Source of the DNA: Pseudomonadota bacterium
GTDB lineage: Bacteria > Pseudomonadota > Gammaproteobacteria > Burkholderiales > Thiobacillaceae
Assembly (NCBI GenBank): GCA_021836225.1
Contig: JAKBJA010000133.1
Coordinates: 62,001-126,000 of the forward strand
Length of the DNA stretch: 64,000 bases
Reading direction: 5' to 3'
Part shown: piece by piece, positions 53,299 through 62,524 of the stretch
Numbering within the stretch: the stretch's first letter is position 1
How the letters are laid out: each line of letters opens with the position of its first letter
Notes under the pieces: generated by a model
What the model was told of the DNA's origin: nothing
Databases searched by the model: none
The model's input: the letters and a program-made list of their open reading frames with translations, nothing else
Position numbers and translations under genes: made by a program

Positions 53299-53990
53299 TG
53301 ACGACCCAGTGGCGGGTGTTCGCCGATGCCGATGCGTTGGTGCGGGCGCTGGCCGACGCACTGTGCGCCGAAGCCGCAGCGGCGGTTGCCACGCGTGGCA
53401 CGTTCCACCTGGTCCTGGCCGGCGGCACCACGCCGCGCACGTTGTATGCCGAGCTCGCGCGGCGTGGCGCAGGCGATGCGCGCTGGCATATCTGGTACGG
53501 CGACGAGCGCTGCCTTCCGGCCAACGATCCCGAACGCAACAGCGCCATGGCCGAGGCCGCCTGGCTTGCGGCGTCGAATATTCCCGAAGAACAACGCTGG
53601 CCGATACCTGCCGAGTACGGTGCCGACGAAGCTTCAGCGGTGTATGCGGATTGGCTGGAGCGCGTGGGCGATTTCGATGTCGTGCTGCTCGGCATGGGTG
53701 AGGACGGCCACACGGCGAGCCTTTTCCCCGGCCACGACTGGGGGGCTGCGGCGGACAGCCCCGATGCGCTGGCCGTGTCTGACGCGCCGAAGCCGCCGCC
53801 CCAGCGGGTGAGCCTGTCGGCGATGCGGTTGAATCGCAGCATGAAGCTGTGGATCGTGGTGACGGGTGCCGGCAAGCATGCGGCGTTGCAGCGCTGGCGC
53901 CGTGGCGAGGCGCTGCCGGTCGCGGCCGTGCAGGGGAGGCAGGAGACGGTCGCCTGGCTCGATGCCGCTGCCTGGGCACAGAGCGGCTGA
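53298..53990 (+). CDS. pgl: 6-phosphogluconolactonase
   Basis: 230 residues. Seen: FHLVLAGGTTPRTLYAELA, WYGDERCLPANDPERNSAMA, and DVVLLGMGEDGHTASLFPGH. It hydrolyses the lactone made by Zwf. With gnd and zwf it forms a complete oxidative pentose phosphate operon for NADPH supply. It abuts the convergent rbgA-type gene, leaving no gap between the two stop codons. Confidence 0.96.
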   Translation: MTTQWRVFADADALVRALADALCAEAAAAVATRGTFHLVLAGGTTPRTLYAELARRGAGDARWHIWYGDERCLPANDPERNSAMAEAAWLAASNIPEEQRWPIPAEYGADEASAVYADWLERVGDFDVVLLGMGEDGHTASLFPGHDWGAAADSPDALAVSDAPKPPPQRVSLSAMRLNRSMKLWIVVTGAGKHAALQRWRRGEALPVAAVQGRQETVAWLDAAAWAQSG

Positions 53991-54908
53991 TCAGTTGCCG
54001 CTATCGTCGGGTTCGGGTGCGGCTGTCTTCTTAGGCTTTGCTGCCGCAGCCGTGAGCATCGCCTGCCGCGACGCCGGCGTTTCCAGGCTGATGCGGCCGA
54101 GCGTGCCGCTGCGGTAATCGGTCAGCAGAATCATCGCGGCTTTTTCCAGATCGAGTTCGCCGCCACGTCCCTTCAGGATGCAGCCGCGCTTTTTCGCCAC
54201 CGCCTCCAGCACGCCCGTCGCGTCGAGTCCGTCCAGCGAAAAACCGTAGCGCGCCTTCAGCTGACCCGGGTAGCGTTCGAGCAGGATGCCCGCCAGAAAC
54301 ACCGCCACCTCCTCGTCGATCACCGCGTTGCGGCCGATGGCGTGGCTCGCCGCCAGCATGAAGCCGTCGGCATCGTGTTCGATCTTCGGCCAGGTCATCC
54401 CCGGCGTGTCGACCAGGATCAGGCGCGGCGACAGGTTGATGCGCTGCTGCGACTTGGTCACCGCCGGCTCGTCGCCCACCGCCGCCACCTTGCGCTTGAC
54501 CCAGGTGTTCATCAGCGTGGATTTGCCGACGTTGGGGATGCCCATGATCATCAGCCGCAGCGGCTTGAAGGTGTCGTCGCGGTGCGGCGCGAGCTTCTGC
54601 GCCAGCGCCGGCAGCTTCGCCACATCGCCCGGCTTCTTGGCGGAGATCGCCACCGCCAGCACCCCCGGCTGCTTGTTGAAGTAATCGATCCAGGCGCGGG
54701 TCGCCTCGGGATCGGCGAGGTCGGCCTTGTTCAGGAGCTTGAGGCAGGGCCGCTGGCGGAAGTGGCGCAGCTCGTGGATCATCGGGTTGCTGCCGGCTTC
54801 CGGCAGGCGCGCGTCGAGCACCTCGACCACCACGTCGATCTGCGCCATCGTCTCCGCGGCTTTCTTGCGCGCGGTGGTCATGTGACCGGGGAACCACTGG
54901 ATCGCCAT
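53991..54908 (-). CDS. rbgA: Ribosome biogenesis GTPase (RbgA/YlqF)
   Basis: 305 residues, circularly permuted GTPase. The G4 motif NKAD comes before G1 (GIPNVGKSTLMN), and G3 is DTPGM; the order G4-G1-G3 is diagnostic. IQWFPGHMTTARKKAAETM opens the protein as in RbgA. It acts in late 50S assembly. The C-terminal tail is Lys/Ala rich. It starts 48 bases after the fumC stop codon. Confidence 0.94.
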   Translation of the reverse strand: MAIQWFPGHMTTARKKAAETMAQIDVVVEVLDARLPEAGSNPMIHELRHFRQRPCLKLLNKADLADPEATRAWIDYFNKQPGVLAVAISAKKPGDVAKLPALAQKLAPHRDDTFKPLRLMIMGIPNVGKSTLMNTWVKRKVAAVGDEPAVTKSQQRINLSPRLILVDTPGMTWPKIEHDADGFMLAASHAIGRNAVIDEEVAVFLAGILLERYPGQLKARYGFSLDGLDATGVLEAVAKKRGCILKGRGGELDLEKAAMILLTDYRSGTLGRISLETPASRQAMLTAAAAKPKKTAAPEPDDSGN

Positions 54909-54956
54909 GGGGTAAGGGTGTCAGGTAAGGGGCGTGATTATCGCATCAGTGCGGCA

Positions 54957-56372
54957 TCAGCCGCCGCCACCGCCGCTGCCCACGCCGTGCGCGGCTTCGA
55001 GTACCAATGCATCGAATTCCGCCGCGCTCATCAGCCCGCGCTCGGCGACGATGTCACGTACCGGCCTGCCTGACTTTTCCGATTCCTTGGCGACTTCGGC
55101 AGCCTGGTTGTAGCCGATCCGGGTGTTGAGCAGGGTGGCCAGCGCGACGCTCTGATGGATGAAGAAGGCGCAGCGTTCGCGGTTGACGATGATGCCCTTG
55201 AGGTTCTTTTCGGTGGCGGCGTTCATCGCGTTGGTCAGCCAGTCCATGGCGTCGAACAGCGCGCTGCCCAGCGCCGGCATCATCACGTTGAGCTCCATCT
55301 GGCCGGCCTGCACCATGTAGGACACGGCGGCATCCTGCCCCAGCACCTGGAAGCACACCTGGTTCAGCATCTCGAACATCACCGGGTTGACCTTGCCGGG
55401 CATGATGGATGAGCCCGGCTGCACCGGCGGCAGTTGGATTTCGCCGAGGCCGGTGCGCGGCCCGGAAGCGAGGAGGCGCAGGTCGTTGGAGATGCGGGTG
55501 AGCTCCAGCGCGAGGTTGCGGATCTCGCCGGAGAGGCGCGCGAGGTCGTTCATCGACTGCATCTGCGCGACCAGCTGGCCGACGCGGATCGGCTCATTGG
55601 TGAGCTTGGCCAGCTCGCCCGCGGCGCGTGCCGGGTAATCGGGCGAGGTGTTGAGCCCGGTGCCGGCGGCCGAGCCGCCCAGCCCGATTTCGCACAGTGC
55701 CGGGCGCACCGCTTCGAGCGCGCCGGCACAACGGATCAGCGTCCAGGCGTAGCCGGCGAACTCCTGCCCCAGCGTGGTCGGCACCGCGTCCTGTAGGTGG
55801 GTGCGGCCGGATTTCACGGTGTCCTTTTCGCGCTCGGCCAGCCGCGAGAATTCCGCCGCCATCGCGTGCACTGCGGCGGCGAGGCGCGGCAGCTTGGCCA
55901 GCACGGCCAGCCGGATCGCGGTGGGGATGGTGTCGTTGGTCGACTGCCCCATGTTGACGTCGTCGTTGGGGTTGACCGGCCTGTAGGCGCCTTTTTCGCC
56001 GCCCAGCGCGACGTTGGCGAGGTTGGCGATGACCTCGTTGCTGTTCATGTTGTGGCTGGTGCCGGCGCCTGCCTGGAAACGGTCGACCACGAACTGGTCG
56101 TCGTATTCACCCGCGAGAATCTTTTCACAGGCGGCGGCGATGGCGTCGCGCTTTTCTGCGGGGAGCCAGCCCGGCTGGCAGTTGGCGTGTGCGGCAGCGA
56201 GCTTGATTCGTACGTGCGCTAGTACGAAATCCTTATCCGGAAAGCGGCCCGAAATGGGAAAATTGGCCACGGCGCGCGCAGTTTGTGCTCCATACCACGC
56301 ATCCACGGGAACCTGGACTTCGCCCAGCGAGTCTTTCTCAGTGCGAAATTTATTCGTGGCGAATTCATTCAT
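54957..56372 (-). CDS. fumC: Fumarate hydratase class II
   Basis: 471 residues. Seen: DAWYGAQTARAVANFPISG at the start, VKSGRTHLQDAVPTTLGQE and the signature GSSIMPGKVNPVMFEM. It interconverts fumarate and malate without an iron-sulfur cluster. The C-terminus ends in a run of five Gly after a Gly-Ser pair, which is unusual. The start abuts the divergent TlpA-like gene; their 5' ends lie a few bases apart or overlap, depending on the start chosen. Confidence 0.97.
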   Translation of the reverse strand: MNEFATNKFRTEKDSLGEVQVPVDAWYGAQTARAVANFPISGRFPDKDFVLAHVRIKLAAAHANCQPGWLPAEKRDAIAAACEKILAGEYDDQFVVDRFQAGAGTSHNMNSNEVIANLANVALGGEKGAYRPVNPNDDVNMGQSTNDTIPTAIRLAVLAKLPRLAAAVHAMAAEFSRLAEREKDTVKSGRTHLQDAVPTTLGQEFAGYAWTLIRCAGALEAVRPALCEIGLGGSAAGTGLNTSPDYPARAAGELAKLTNEPIRVGQLVAQMQSMNDLARLSGEIRNLALELTRISNDLRLLASGPRTGLGEIQLPPVQPGSSIMPGKVNPVMFEMLNQVCFQVLGQDAAVSYMVQAGQMELNVMMPALGSALFDAMDWLTNAMNAATEKNLKGIIVNRERCAFFIHQSVALATLLNTRIGYNQAAEVAKESEKSGRPVRDIVAERGLMSAAEFDALVLEAAHGVGSGGGGG

Positions 56373-56385
56373 GATGGTAAAACCA

Positions 56386-56880
56386 ATGCAGACATTACAA
56401 GGTGGTCGATTTTATCCGATATGGCTGGCCGGGCTGTTGCTGGCACTGTTCGGCTCGTGGGCCCAGGCGGGCGGATTCAGGTTGACCGACACCGACGGCA
56501 AGACACACACCCTCGACGGTTACAAGGGCAAGTGGGTGCTGGTGAATTTCTGGGCAACCTGGTGCCCGCCGTGCCAGGAGGAAATTCCCGATCTGATCGC
56601 GCTGCACGACGACAAGAAAAACAATCTCGTCGTCATCGGTATCGCCATGGATTATCGGAATGCCAAGCAGGTGACCGATTTTGCTGACGGTCTGCTGGTC
56701 GATTACCCGATCGTGCTGGGTACCCCCCAGGTGGCGAACCAGATCGGGCCGGTTCAGGGCCTGCCGACCACCTATCTCTTCAACCCTGACGGTAAAATGG
56801 TTGCCCAGCAAGTGGGAGCGATCACCCGTGAATCGGTGGAAAGCTTCATCGCCAAAAAAGGCGTGCGCGCCAAAAAATAA
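56386..56880 (+). CDS. TlpA-family thioredoxin-like protein, exported
   Basis: About 164 residues. A signal or anchor segment (YPIWLAGLLLALFGSWAQA) precedes a TlpA/ResA domain with active site WCPPC in FWATWCPPCQEEIP and the cis-Pro loop QGLPTTYLFNPDG. It probably reduces disulfides in the periplasm, for example in cytochrome c maturation. ATG 56386 is chosen, but ATG 56374 and 56371 are in frame; the divergent fumC starts at 56372, so the promoter must lie inside the start of fumC. It is the first gene of a four-gene run. Confidence 0.87.
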   Translation: MQTLQGGRFYPIWLAGLLLALFGSWAQAGGFRLTDTDGKTHTLDGYKGKWVLVNFWATWCPPCQEEIPDLIALHDDKKNNLVVIGIAMDYRNAKQVTDFADGLLVDYPIVLGTPQVANQIGPVQGLPTTYLFNPDGKMVAQQVGAITRESVESFIAKKGVRAKK

Positions 56881-56906
56881 GCCGGTCTGCCGACCGAGGA
56901 GACATC

Positions 56907-57413
56907 ATGCGTCAACTGTTCATCGCGTTCTTCATGTTGTTCGCCGCAACCGCACAGGCCGAGACGCGCGATCCGCTCAGCTATTTCTTCCAGCCCAAGT
57001 TCGGCGATTTCAAGGCCGAACTCCAGGCCGCCAGGGAGCAGGGCAAGAAGGGCATTTTCCTGTTCTTTGAAATGGACGACTGCCCGTTTTGCGCCCGCAT
57101 GAAAAGTACCATCCTCAACCAGTCCGACGTTCAGGACACCTACCGCGCGCAGTTTCTGCTGTACCCGATCGACGTCAACGGCGATACGCAGATGACCGAT
57201 TTCGAGGGCAGACAAACCACCGAAAAGGCGTTCGCGCTTGCCAACCGGGTGCGCGCCACGCCCACGATGCTGTTCTTCGATCTCGACGGCAAGCTGGTTA
57301 CGCGCTATGTCGGCCCCACCAGGGACAAGGCCGAGTTCCTGCTGCTCGGCAAGTATGTGGCTGAAGGCAGCTACGCGACCGAACCCTTCACCCGATACAA
57401 GCAAGGCAAATGA
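56907..57413 (+). CDS. Secreted thioredoxin-fold protein (SoxW-like), second copy
   Basis: 168 residues, with a signal peptide ending at FAATAQA. Active site CPFC in DDCPFCARMKS; the cis-Pro region is RATPTMLFFDLDG. It is related to the gene at 25396 and to SoxW. It probably keeps a periplasmic protein or sulfur carrier in the reduced state. It follows the TlpA-like gene by 26 bases and overlaps the TolC-like gene by 4 bases (ATGA), so it is coupled with the export genes. Confidence 0.86.
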   Translation: MRQLFIAFFMLFAATAQAETRDPLSYFFQPKFGDFKAELQAAREQGKKGIFLFFEMDDCPFCARMKSTILNQSDVQDTYRAQFLLYPIDVNGDTQMTDFEGRQTTEKAFALANRVRATPTMLFFDLDGKLVTRYVGPTRDKAEFLLLGKYVAEGSYATEPFTRYKQGK

Positions 57414-58678
57414 GGCGCGCGACCTGGGTCGCGTTGCTGGCGTGCGCGCTTTCCGCCCCGGCGTCAGCCGAGCCGCTGACACTGGAGGAGGCGCTGGCGA
57501 GCGTGGCCGCGCCCCATCCCGACCGGCGGATTGCCGAAAGCGATCTGGCACTGGCACGGGCCAACCGTGACGAGGCGGCCAGCCGCCAGGATTTCAGTCT
57601 GTTTCTGGACGGCAGTCTGCGCACGGGACGTCAGCCGGGTGGCGACTGGAAGCCCGACAACATCGGCCGTATCGTGGCGCGCAAGCCGCTGTTCGATTTC
57701 GGCCGCAGCAGCCAGACCATCGCCGCGGCGGATGATGAGGTCGCTGCCCGGCAGGAGGCGCTCTACACCGTGGAAAGCCTGCGCCGCATCGACATCATGG
57801 CGCGTTACTTCGATGTGCTGATGGCCGACCGGCAGTACGCTGCCGACAACGAATTCATGGCGGTCGCCTATGTCGCGTGGGACAACGCGAAGGACCGTTT
57901 CAAGGTGGGCCAGATCAGCCAGCCCGATCTGCTGAAACTGGAAACCGAGTACCAGGATATCCGCGAGCGCCGGAACGCCAGCGAGCAGCGCATGCGCAGC
58001 ACGCGGCAGCGGCTTGCCCAAGCCATTTACCGCCCTGACACGCTGCCCGAAGAACTGGTCGAGCCCCGGCTCCAGGACAATGCCCGCCCGGTACCGGACT
58101 ACGAAACCCTGCTGCCCTGGGTCATGGCGAAGAACCCGCGCATCCTCGCCCTGCAGGCGCAGCTGGCGGCAGCGGATGCGCGCCTGGCGGCGATACGCGC
58201 GGAGCGCAATCCGACCCTCGACGCCGAGGTGATCGGCGGCGGCTACAGCCGGGAGTCGATCACGCGCGACGAGGCGAGTGCCGGGCTGGTGTTCACGATC
58301 CCGCTGTATCAGGGCGGGCGCGTGGACGCGCGGGTTGCACGCGAACGGGCGCAAAAGGAACGGACGGCCGCCGAGCTGGAAAAACTCAGGTTCGACCTGT
58401 CCGACACCCTCCTTGCGACCCTGCAGGAAATCGAATGGCTGCGCGGCAGCAGCCGCGCGGCCGCTGACAAGCAGGCCGAATACCGCGACTGGGCGCTGGA
58501 GCGGGCGCGTGCGGAATACGAACTGGAATTGAAAACCAACCTGGGCACCAGCATGGCCGAAACCCAGATGGCGCAAATACGTCGCAAGCAGGTGGAATAC
58601 CGTCTGGCGCTGGCGCTGGCGCGACTGCAGGCATTGTCCGGCGGCAGTCTGCCGCCAGTTGAGGGAGCTCGGAAATGA
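57410..58678 (+). CDS. TolC-family outer membrane efflux protein
   Basis: 422 residues with a signal peptide ending at SAPASA. The two-fold repeated OEP structure is seen: LTLEEALASVAAPHPDRRIAESDLALARANR near the start and GLVFTIPLYQGGRVDARVARERA in the second half. It forms the outer membrane channel of an export system. It overlaps both neighbours by 4 bases (SoxW-like before, adaptor after). No inner-membrane pump gene is next to it. Confidence 0.92.
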   Translation: MRRATWVALLACALSAPASAEPLTLEEALASVAAPHPDRRIAESDLALARANRDEAASRQDFSLFLDGSLRTGRQPGGDWKPDNIGRIVARKPLFDFGRSSQTIAAADDEVAARQEALYTVESLRRIDIMARYFDVLMADRQYAADNEFMAVAYVAWDNAKDRFKVGQISQPDLLKLETEYQDIRERRNASEQRMRSTRQRLAQAIYRPDTLPEELVEPRLQDNARPVPDYETLLPWVMAKNPRILALQAQLAAADARLAAIRAERNPTLDAEVIGGGYSRESITRDEASAGLVFTIPLYQGGRVDARVARERAQKERTAAELEKLRFDLSDTLLATLQEIEWLRGSSRAAADKQAEYRDWALERARAEYELELKTNLGTSMAETQMAQIRRKQVEYRLALALARLQALSGGSLPPVEGARK

Positions 58679-59196
58679 ATCAGCGCATGGCGGCCGTTGC
58701 ACTGGCCGGATTGAGCCTGGCGGGCGCGAGCCCGTTGTGGGCGGCAGACAAGCTTGAGCTCACCACGCGCGTGTCCGGCGTGGTGGAAACGGTGCTGGTC
58801 AAACCCGGCCAGCGTGTCAAAAAGGGCGCCGTTCTGCTGCGTCTGGACAGGACCGTGCTGCAGGCACGCCTCGAGGAAGCCCAGGCGGAGCATATGCGTG
58901 CGCAGGCCGATGAGGTGGAAGCCAAACGCGAGCAGGGACGGGCACAGGAACTGTACGATCGCACGGTCTCGTCGACCAGCGAACTGGAGGCTGCTCAACT
59001 GCGCTACGCACGTGCCAAGGCAGCCCTGTCGGCTGCCCAGGCGCGCCGTGTGATTGCGCAAAAGAATCTGGCGGATGCCGAACTCAAGGCGCCGTTCGGC
59101 GGGGTGGTGGACGCGGTGCCGGGCGGGCCTGGCACCGTCGTGGCCGCGGATTGTCAACCGAAACCGCTGATCATCCTGAGCCCCGATCAGCGCTGA
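58675..59196 (+). CDS. Short membrane fusion (HlyD-like) adaptor protein
   Basis: 173 residues, about half the usual length. Signal peptide ends at PLWAADK. The biotinyl-lipoyl-like halves VSGVVETVLVKPGQRVKKGAVLLRLD and LKAPFGGVVDAVPGGPG flank a coiled coil (residues about 60-120). The usual beta-barrel and membrane-proximal domains are absent: the protein stops just after the second lipoyl half. It may be a minimal adaptor using another pump, or a truncated one. It is the last gene of the operon and overlaps the TolC-like gene by 4 bases. Confidence 0.85.
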   Translation: MNQRMAAVALAGLSLAGASPLWAADKLELTTRVSGVVETVLVKPGQRVKKGAVLLRLDRTVLQARLEEAQAEHMRAQADEVEAKREQGRAQELYDRTVSSTSELEAAQLRYARAKAALSAAQARRVIAQKNLADAELKAPFGGVVDAVPGGPGTVVAADCQPKPLIILSPDQR

Positions 59197-59272
59197 GTCG
59201 GCCGGCCCGGGCATTCCCGCCGGTCGGCTGTTTCAGGCAGGAGCCGTCAGCAAACGGCCCCCGACGAGGCTG

Positions 59273-59779
59273 TCAGCCGGCCAGGCGTTTGGCGACTTCG
59301 GCTTCCATTTCCGCAGCCTGATGCGGCGATGCGACAGCGGCGATCACCTTGTAGCACATCGGCAGGGCGGCGTTGAAAGCGGCCAGGTCCTGGACTTCGC
59401 TCATCTTCCGGTAGGCAGGGGACTTGGTTCCCACCAGCGCGGTCAGGAATTCCAGCGCATAGCTGCGGGCATTTTCCAGGTTGGCAACGGATTGTGCAGG
59501 CGTTGCCACCGTTGGCGCGGCAGGACGGGCGGCGGCAACCGGAGCCGACTGTGACGTCGCCATGTTGCGCAGGGCCTGGATGAACCCGCTTTGCAGCAAG
59601 TCGTTCACCATCGCTTCCAGTTCGGCGCAGTGGGGCATCTTCTTGCAGAGTTCGCCAAACGAAATGCCGTTCCCCACGCTGAACAGGATCTGCCGGTGTC
59701 TGGGACGCAAGGTATGGCCGAGGTTGAAGATTTCTTCTTGTCCCTTCATCGTGCGGGACAATTGCATTGTCATGTCCAT
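59273..59779 (-). CDS. Unknown protein, winged-helix-like N-terminus, sigma-54-type promoter
   Basis: 168 residues, soluble. No family recognised. The first 85 residues look like a winged helix (RPRHRQILFSVGNGISFGELCKKMPHC is the helix-turn-helix part), then an Ala/Pro linker (about residues 75-95) and a helical C-terminal part (ARSYALEFLTALVGTKSPAYRKMSE). The domain order recalls two-domain signal regulators. GGAGG lies 7 bases before the start. A sequence fitting a sigma-54 promoter is found about 50 bases upstream. It may act in regulation or motility-type control; this is a guess. Confidence 0.65.
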   Translation of the reverse strand: MDMTMQLSRTMKGQEEIFNLGHTLRPRHRQILFSVGNGISFGELCKKMPHCAELEAMVNDLLQSGFIQALRNMATSQSAPVAAARPAAPTVATPAQSVANLENARSYALEFLTALVGTKSPAYRKMSEVQDLAAFNAALPMCYKVIAAVASPHQAAEMEAEVAKRLAG

Positions 59780-59828
59780 GGTCGCCTCCGTTGTTGTGAT
59801 ATAGGTGTTTCGCCTATGCCAGGCACTT

Positions 59829-59844
59829 TGCATAGCCTGTGCCA
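59829..59844 (-). promoter_or_regulatory. Candidate sigma-54 promoter for the unknown gene
   Basis: On the minus strand: CTGGCACAGGCTATGCA. GG and GC are 10 bases apart, as required (consensus TGGCAC-N5-TTGC), and only one consensus base differs. The predicted start of transcription is near 59818, giving a leader of about 40 bases before the ATG. Confidence 0.5.
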
Positions 59845-60063
59845 GGATGGAGGGGAATCCCGAAGCCCTTGATTGACAAGGCCTGTGGCGCGGTTGACCG
59901 AGGGCCGCGGGGGCGGGGTCGGCGGCAAAAATGTCGACCGCGTGACGGGTGGTTGAAATTTCGTCAGGGGACCGGGGAGAGAGGGCGCTGCGTCACGACG
60001 CTTCTGTGGGCGTTACGCAATTTTCGTCTGATGCCTCCCCGCAAAGGGGGGGCCGGGATGGCT

Positions 60064-60705
60064 TCAGCTGCGCGAGTCGGGGCCGGCGCGATTGTCGGCC
60101 GCCTGGGTGCGGGGGGTGTAATCCCAGTTGCGTTTCCACGCGTTGACTACAAGATAGGGGTAATCCGGCTGGCCCAAGCTGCCGTTATAGCGCCCCAGCG
60201 CGCGATACAGGTCGCCACGCTCGATATCGATGTAGTGGCGCAGGATAACCGCGCCATACCTCAAGTTCGTGCGCAGCTGAAACAGGTCCTGGTCGGGGCT
60301 GCCGATCGACTTGACCCAGAAGGGCATGACCTGCGTGTAGCCGCGTGCGCCCACAGGCGATACGGCATATTTGCGAAACCCGCTTTCGACCTGAATCAGC
60401 CCCAGCATCAACTGGGGATCGACGCCGGCGCGTGAGGCTTCCCAGTGCAGGGTGGTCAGGAATTCGATCCGTTCTGTCTCGTCGGGCATGCGCTTGGCGA
60501 GACGGCGCGACATTTCCTTCAGCCAGGCGGCTTCGTCGGCCGGATTGCGGAATGCGGTGCGGGTAACCGCAGTGTCTGCCAGAGACCGCTGCAGCGACGC
60601 ACGCATGCTGGCCGACAGCTTTTCCTCGCGCTGGGCGCCCGCATGCGCGGGCTGGGCCAGCAGAAGGGCGGCAATCAGCAGGCTGATGTGCGTCGTCTTG
60701 TTCAT
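60064..60705 (-). CDS. Lytic transglycosylase, secreted
   Basis: 213 residues. Signal peptide ends at QPAHA. The Slt/MltE-type domain has the catalytic Glu in LIQVESGFRKYAVSPVGARGYTQVMPFW, with the segment LRYGAVILRHYID and a C-terminal YNGSLGQPDYPYLVV. It cleaves peptidoglycan glycan strands. It stops one base before the proS stop region on the same strand: its ATG at 60705 lies just after the proS stop (60707). Confidence 0.93.
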   Translation of the reverse strand: MNKTTHISLLIAALLLAQPAHAGAQREEKLSASMRASLQRSLADTAVTRTAFRNPADEAAWLKEMSRRLAKRMPDETERIEFLTTLHWEASRAGVDPQLMLGLIQVESGFRKYAVSPVGARGYTQVMPFWVKSIGSPDQDLFQLRTNLRYGAVILRHYIDIERGDLYRALGRYNGSLGQPDYPYLVVNAWKRNWDYTPRTQAADNRAGPDSRS

Positions 60706-60706
60706 G

Positions 60707-62449
60707 TTAGCGTTCCAGCAATCCTGTCAAAAAATTCCTTGCATCGGCGAGCGCGACTTTTTGTGCCTCGCCGCTCTGGCCGGGGTCGGCGCGGCGCGGC
60801 TGGTATTCGATCACGCCATCCTTCAACCCGCGCTCGCCAACCGTGATGCGGTGCGGGATGCCGATCAGCTCGGCATCGGCAAACATCACGCCGGGGCGTT
60901 CGTCGCGGTCGTCCAACAGCACGTCGAACCCGGCAGCAGAAAGTTCAGCATACAACGTATCGGCGGCGGTTTTAACCACCTCGCTCTTGCCGTAGCCGAT
61001 TGCCACGATCACCAGCAAGAACGGTGCCATCGCCTTCGGCCAGATGATGCCGCGGTCGTCGTGGTGCTGTTCGATGGCCGAGGCCACGATGCGCGACACG
61101 CCGATACCGTAGCAACCCATTTCCATGACTTGCGTCTTGCCGGCTTCGTCGAGGTAGGTCGCGTTCATCGCCTGCGAATACTTGCTGCCGAGCTGGAACA
61201 CATGGCCGACCTCGATGCCGCGGCACAGTTGCAAGCTTCCTTTCCCATCCGGGCTGGGGTCGCTGGCGACGACATTCCGTATATCGGCCACAACATCCGG
61301 TTCCTGCAGGTCGCGGCCGAAATTGACCCCGGCCAGGTGAAACTTCGGCTTGTTGGCGCCGCACACGAAATCGCTCATCGCCGCGACCGTGCGGTCGGCG
61401 ATGACCCTGATCCGGCTGCGGTCCAGTCCGACCGGCCCCAGGAAACCGGGCGGGCAATCGAAGGCAGCGCGGATTTCGGCTTCGTTTGCCAGCCGGAAAT
61501 CCGTCATGCCTGGGAGCTTGCCGAGCTTGACCTCGTTCAGCATGTGGTCGCCGCGCAACAGCAGGACGATCATCTGCTCGCCGGCGCCGTTGTTGACCAT
61601 CCCGGCGATGAGCTTCACGGTGCGGGCAAGCGGGATATCGAGCAACGCGGCGACGTCCTCGCAGGTGGTCTGTTTCGGCGTGTCGACCTCACGCATCGAT
61701 TCCTGCGGGGCAGCGCGTGGTGTCGCGGGCGCGAGCGCCTCGGCCAGCTCGACGTTGGCCGCGTAGCCGGAGTTCGGGCAATAGGCGATCAGGTCTTCGC
61801 CGGAGTCGGCCAGCACGTGGAATTCGTGCGAGGCCGAGCCGCCGATGGCGCCGGTGTCGGCCGCCACGGGGCGGAAGGTCAGCCCCAGCCGGGTGAACAC
61901 GCGCGTATAGGCGTCATACATGGTCTGGTAGGTGGCGGCCAGGCTGTCCTTGCTGGCATGGAAGGAATAGGCATCCTTCATCAGGAATTCGCGTGCGCGC
62001 ATGACGCCGAAGCGCGGACGGATCTCGTCGCGGAACTTCATCTGGATCTGGTAGAAGTTGACCGGCAGCTGGCGGTAACTCTTGATTTCGCGCCGCGCCA
62101 CGTCGGTGATGACTTCCTCGTGGGTGGGGCCGAAACAGAAGTCGCGCTGGTGGCGGTCCTTGATTTTCAGCATCTGCGGGCCGAACACCGCCCAGCGCCC
62201 GGTTTCCTCCCACAGCTCGGCCGGCTGCACCGCCGGCATCAGGAGTTCGATCGCGCCAGCGCGGTCCATCTCCTCACGCACCACCGCCTCGACCCGGCGC
62301 AGCACGCGCAGCCCCAGCGGCATCCAGGTATACAGCCCCGAGCCCAGGCGCTTGATGAGGCCGGCGCGCAGCATCAGCTTATGGCTGACGAGTTCGGCCT
62401 CGGACGGGGCTTCCTTTGTGGTCGAGATGAAGAACTGGGTGGCGCGCAT
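60707..62449 (-). CDS. proS: Prolyl-tRNA synthetase, bacterial type
   Basis: 580 residues. Class II aminoacyl-tRNA synthetase motifs are seen: [23 protein letters not shown] at the start, [25 protein letters not shown] with motif 1, [23 protein letters not shown] with motif 2, and an editing insertion between motifs 2 and 3 (about residues 230-400). Motif 3 lies in [20 protein letters not shown]. It charges tRNA-Pro. A lytic transglycosylase gene follows on the same strand. Confidence 0.97.
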   Translation of the reverse strand: MRATQFFISTTKEAPSEAELVSHKLMLRAGLIKRLGSGLYTWMPLGLRVLRRVEAVVREEMDRAGAIELLMPAVQPAELWEETGRWAVFGPQMLKIKDRHQRDFCFGPTHEEVITDVARREIKSYRQLPVNFYQIQMKFRDEIRPRFGVMRAREFLMKDAYSFHASKDSLAATYQTMYDAYTRVFTRLGLTFRPVAADTGAIGGSASHEFHVLADSGEDLIAYCPNSGYAANVELAEALAPATPRAAPQESMREVDTPKQTTCEDVAALLDIPLARTVKLIAGMVNNGAGEQMIVLLLRGDHMLNEVKLGKLPGMTDFRLANEAEIRAAFDCPPGFLGPVGLDRSRIRVIADRTVAAMSDFVCGANKPKFHLAGVNFGRDLQEPDVVADIRNVVASDPSPDGKGSLQLCRGIEVGHVFQLGSKYSQAMNATYLDEAGKTQVMEMGCYGIGVSRIVASAIEQHHDDRGIIWPKAMAPFLLVIVAIGYGKSEVVKTAADTLYAELSAAGFDVLLDDRDERPGVMFADAELIGIPHRITVGERGLKDGVIEYQPRRADPGQSGEAQKVALADARNFLTGLLER

Positions 62450-62524
62450 GGTGGAATAATCGGGACGAAAACGCGCATTTTAGCGTGCGGACGGGTAATC
62501 TTTCGCGCTCGATTTTGGGACGGG

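Noticed and set aside
60030..60057. Terminator after the lytic transglycosylase
   Set aside because: A CCCC/GGGG-type hairpin exists, but no T run follows and the stem is imperfect.
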